The notes beneath the pieces are model-generated. The model was not told where the DNA came from and did not search any database. It saw nothing but the letters and a program-made list of their open reading frames with translations. Position numbers and translations under genes: made by a program. Shown here piece after piece: positions 61,625 through 64,000 of a stretch of 64,000 nt of DNA; within the stretch, counting starts at the first letter, position 1, and every line of letters begins with the position of its first letter. Source of the stretch: Rhodospirillum sp. GTDB lineage: Bacteria > Pseudomonadota > Alphaproteobacteria > Dongiales > Dongiaceae. The DNA lies in contig PNKY01000003.1 in NCBI GenBank assembly GCA_013822765.1, positions 248,001-312,000 on the forward strand, written 5' to 3'.

Positions 61625-62650
61625 TCACCCGCCGAACGTCATCAGGTGCCGTTTGTCCCACCACAGCGTCACCTTGCTGCCTTGCTCCGGCGCGAAGTGG
61701 GTGTCGCGGTTCTGCTGCATGACGGCGAGGTGGCCGCCGCCGGGCAGGCGGATGTCGAAACGGGTGTTGGCGCCGAGATAGAGCAGGCTCTCGACCTCGC
61801 CCTCGATCTTCATGGCGTTGGCAGGCGCGGCACTGCCGGCGGGCGCAAGGTGGATCTTCTCCGGGCGGATCGAGCAGGCGCGCGCCGCGCCGGTCACCGA
61901 TGCAGCCGCCTGGCCCTGCAGCAGATTGCTGACGCCGACGAAGCCGGCGACGAACTCGGTCATCGGTCGCTCATACAATTCGCCGGGCGAGGCCATCTGC
62001 TCGACCTTGCCCTGGTTGAAGACGGCGACGCGGTCGCTCATCGACAGCGCCTCGCCCTGGTCGTGCGTCACGTAGATGAAGGTGATGCCGACCTGGCGCT
62101 GGATCGACTTCAGCTCGACCTGCATCTGCTCGCGCAGCTTGAGGTCGAGCGCGCCCAGCGGCTCGTCGAGCAGCAGCACACTCGGCCGGTTCACCAGCGC
62201 GCGCGCCAGCGCCACGCGCTGGCGTTGGCCGCCGGACAGCTGCGAGGGCTTGCGCCCGCCGAAGCCGCCGAGCTTCACCATCGCCAGCATCTCCTCCGCA
62301 CGCTTGGCGCGCTCAGCTGCCGGCACCTTCCTGATCATCAGGCCATAGGCGACGTTCTCCGCCACCGTCATGTGCGGGAACAGCGCGTAATCCTGGAACA
62401 CGGTGTTGACGTCGCGATCGTACGGCGGGACGCCCGCCATGTCCTTGCCGTGGATCGCGACAGAGCCGCCGGTCGGCTGCTCGAAGCCGGCGATCAGGCG
62501 CAGGCAGGTGGTCTTGCCCGAGCCGGAGGGACCGAGCATCGCGAAGAACTCGCCGTCGAGGATGTCGAAGCTGACGTCGTCGACCGCTTTCACCGCGCCA
62601 TAGTGGCGCGACACGGCACGGAAAGAGACGGCGATCGACTTGTCTGGCAT
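61625..62650 (-). CDS. ydcT: ABC transporter ATP-binding protein, YdcT/PotA-like
   Basis: A 341-residue ATPase: Walker [18 protein letters not shown]-loop [12 protein letters not shown], signature [15 protein letters not shown], Walker [13 protein letters not shown] and H-loop [16 protein letters not shown]-terminal TOBE-type region follows. This is the PotA/YdcT class driving uptake of polyamine-like substrates. The gap to ydcU holds a 129-bp structured repeat, and the gap to ydcS holds a strong hairpin. Confidence 0.92.
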   Translation of the reverse strand: MPDKSIAVSFRAVSRHYGAVKAVDDVSFDILDGEFFAMLGPSGSGKTTCLRLIAGFEQPTGGSVAIHGKDMAGVPPYDRDVNTVFQDYALFPHMTVAENVAYGLMIRKVPAAERAKRAEEMLAMVKLGGFGGRKPSQLSGGQRQRVALARALVNRPSVLLLDEPLGALDLKLREQMQVELKSIQRQVGITFIYVTHDQGEALSMSDRVAVFNQGKVEQMASPGELYERPMTEFVAGFVGVSNLLQGQAAASVTGAARACSIRPEKIHLAPAGSAAPANAMKIEGEVESLLYLGANTRFDIRLPGGGHLAVMQQNRDTHFAPEQGSKVTLWWDKRHLMTFGG

Positions 62651-62684
62651 GGCGTGGCTGATTTCGACGGGGGCCGATAGAGTT

Positions 62685-62710
62685 GGGGCGGATCGTCGCC
62701 GATCCGCCCC
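62685..62710. promoter_or_regulatory. Intercistronic hairpin between ydcS and ydcT
   Basis: A perfect 11-bp stem, GGGGCGGATCG (62685-62695) with CGATCCGCCCC (62700-62710), has a TCGC loop. No T-run follows on the minus strand, so it is more likely an mRNA-stabilising or partial-termination element that gives more binding protein than membrane parts, as seen in many ABC operons. Confidence 0.65.
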
Positions 62711-62743
62711 GTTAAGATCAAGTCTGGTCAGAACAAAGCGTGC

Positions 62744-63898
62744 TCAGCTGCCGCTTTGCACCGCCTGATAGCCGGCCACCCAGTCGCGATAGGGCACGCA
62801 CTCCCGCCCGCCACCGCATTCACGCACCGGGGTCTTCCAGAAATGGATGCGCTTGAAGTTCTGGATGCCGTTGGTCTTGCAGCCGGCGTCGGTCAGGATC
62901 GGATCGGCGCAGGACGCCGGAACCGCCGGAACGCTGCCGAACCACGCCGCCGTGCCCGCCTGGGCATTGTCCGACAGCGAGTGGTTGAGCCACATGTAGG
63001 CGCAGTTCGGATGCGGCGCCGCAGCGTGCATCATGGTGGTGTCGGCCCATCCCGTGGCGCCTTCCTTCGGCACCGTGGAGCCGACCTTGATCTTGCCGCC
63101 GGCCCGCAGCGCGTTGACCTGGTACGGCCAGGAGGTCGAGGCGACCACGCCTTCGGAGGTGAAGTCGTCGACCTGCGCCGCCGCATCGCCCCAGTATTTG
63201 TTGACGATCTGGCGCTGCGCGCGCAGCAGCTCGATCGCCGCGTCGAACTGCGGCTTGGTCAGCGCATAGGGATCCTGGATGCCGAGCTCCGGCTTGTGGG
63301 TCATGAGATAGAGCGCGGCGTCGGCAATATAGATCGGGCCATAGTAGGCTTCGACCCGGCCCTTGTTCGACTTGCCGTCGGGCAGATTCTGCTCTTCGAA
63401 CACGATCGACCAGCTCTGTGGCGCATTCTCGAACACGTCGGCGTTGTACATGAGGACGTTGGCGCCCCACTGCCATGGCACGCCGTAGTGCTTGCCGTTG
63501 ACCGTGTGCCACACTGCGCTCTGCAGATTGGCGTCGACCTTGCTCCAGTCGCTGATCAGCGCGGTGTTGATCTCCTGCACCGTGTTGCCCGCGATCAGGC
63601 GCAGGCTGGCGTCGCCGGAGGCGGTCACCAGGTCGAAACCGCCGGCATTCATCAGCGAGACCATTTCATCGGAGCTGCCGGCCGTCTTCACCGTCACCTT
63701 GCAGCCAGTCGCCTTCTCGAAACCCGTCACCCAATCGTACGCGGGATCGGATTCGCCGCGCTCGATGTAACCCGGCCATGCCACGATCGAGACTTCGCCC
63801 TCGCCCGCACCGATGGCGGTCAACATATCGGCGCTTGCCGTCTGAGCGGCCAGGACAATGGCCGCGACGGTCGCCGTCAGCTTGATGCTTTGGGACAT
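62744..63898 (-). CDS. ydcS: ABC transporter substrate-binding protein, YdcS-like
   Basis: A 384-residue periplasmic binding protein with signal peptide MSQSIKLTATVAAIVLAAQ. It follows Escherichia coli YdcS closely as I recall it: IVAWPGYIERGESDPAYDWVT, ATGCKVTVKTAGSSDEMVSLM, DLVTASGDASLRLIAG, VFEEQNLPDGKSNKGRVEAY, SEGVVASTSWPYQVNALRAGG and TGWADTTMMHAAAPHPNCAYMW (stretches shown in pieces). YdcS proteins are linked to putrescine uptake. AGGAGG precedes the ATG. It is the first gene of the operon. Confidence 0.9.
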   Translation of the reverse strand: MSQSIKLTATVAAIVLAAQTASADMLTAIGAGEGEVSIVAWPGYIERGESDPAYDWVTGFEKATGCKVTVKTAGSSDEMVSLMNAGGFDLVTASGDASLRLIAGNTVQEINTALISDWSKVDANLQSAVWHTVNGKHYGVPWQWGANVLMYNADVFENAPQSWSIVFEEQNLPDGKSNKGRVEAYYGPIYIADAALYLMTHKPELGIQDPYALTKPQFDAAIELLRAQRQIVNKYWGDAAAQVDDFTSEGVVASTSWPYQVNALRAGGKIKVGSTVPKEGATGWADTTMMHAAAPHPNCAYMWLNHSLSDNAQAGTAAWFGSVPAVPASCADPILTDAGCKTNGIQNFKRIHFWKTPVRECGGGRECVPYRDWVAGYQAVQSGS

Positions 63899-64000
63899 GT
63901 TGCCTCCTAGAAGTTTCCCCGTTCAAACCTTCGCTGAATCCGCAATGGTGGGCACGGACCCTCGGCCAGACAGGGCGGCATCAAGGCGCAGTACGCCCCG
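63899..64000. other. Upstream region of the ydcSTUV-like operon
   Basis: About 100 bp remain before the window ends. Beyond the AGGAGG ribosome site next to ydcS I see no clear promoter box or operator. Confidence 0.4.

Noticed and set aside
62744..63898. Spermidine-binding protein PotD
   Set aside because: Multiple long motifs match YdcS rather than PotD or PotF.

Overview
The window is high-GC (roughly two thirds G+C by eye) and dense, with short spacers and many ATGA or TGATG stop/start overlaps. Gene content and order point to an alphaproteobacterium, most likely of the Rhodospirillales type. The markers are chvG-hprK-rapZ-EIIA-HPr-EI, then ahcY, a DivL-like kinase, tsaE-amgK-murU-addB-addA-trxA, then folC-accD-trpA-trpB-trpF-pyrF, plus homospermidine synthase further on. 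I see no rRNA, tRNA, CRISPR array, phage or insertion sequence.

1-34.0 kb is a conserved chromosomal backbone broken by inserted accessory genes. The first 4.7 kb holds the end of the ChvG sensor kinase and a regulatory phosphotransferase chain (HprK, RapZ, EIIA, HPr, EI) with no sugar permease. An insert (4.7-8.2 kb) carries a rhodanese-like protein, a lipoprotein, DUF4166 and DUF2459 proteins and an FkbM methyltransferase bracketed by a short direct repeat. Then come ahcY, the DivL-like protein (tyrosine in place of the phospho-accepting histidine), an inserted DUF1993/flavoprotein pair, and the tsaE-amgK-murU-addBA-trxA block. A large zinc-ribbon/cyclase/AAA/TPR protein and a small lipoprotein separate this from folC-accD-trpABF-pyrF, which also contains a coupled membrane protein.

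34.1-50.2 kb is accessory. It holds two lipoprotein serine proteases around a copper chaperone, an MttB-family methyltransferase, several VOC-fold proteins (one fused to cupins), a membrane-anchored EEP-family enzyme, a translationally coupled ATP-grasp ligase and zincin peptidase, mutL with a coupled lipoprotein and VOC gene, a LysE exporter, a nucleotide-sugar dehydrogenase/epimerase pair, and a MarR regulator with a cysteine-rich tail.

50.2-63.9 kb looks like a polyamine region: class III aminotransferase, LuxR-type regulator, homospermidine synthase, DUF2125, a DMT exporter, ChaC-like cyclotransferase, a DAO-family oxidase, TfoX C-domain, ketopantoate reductase and a complete YdcSTUV-type ABC importer. 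Uptake (YdcSTUV), conversion (homospermidine synthase) and breakdown (aminotransferase, oxidase, cyclotransferase) could act on the same putrescine-like substrates; that linkage is inferred from context.

Three related ~129-bp structured intergenic repeats (12.2, 28.7 and 61.5 kb) and two other inverted-repeat types lie between genes. In the first stem of the 129-bp element, both arms changed together between copies while pairing was kept.
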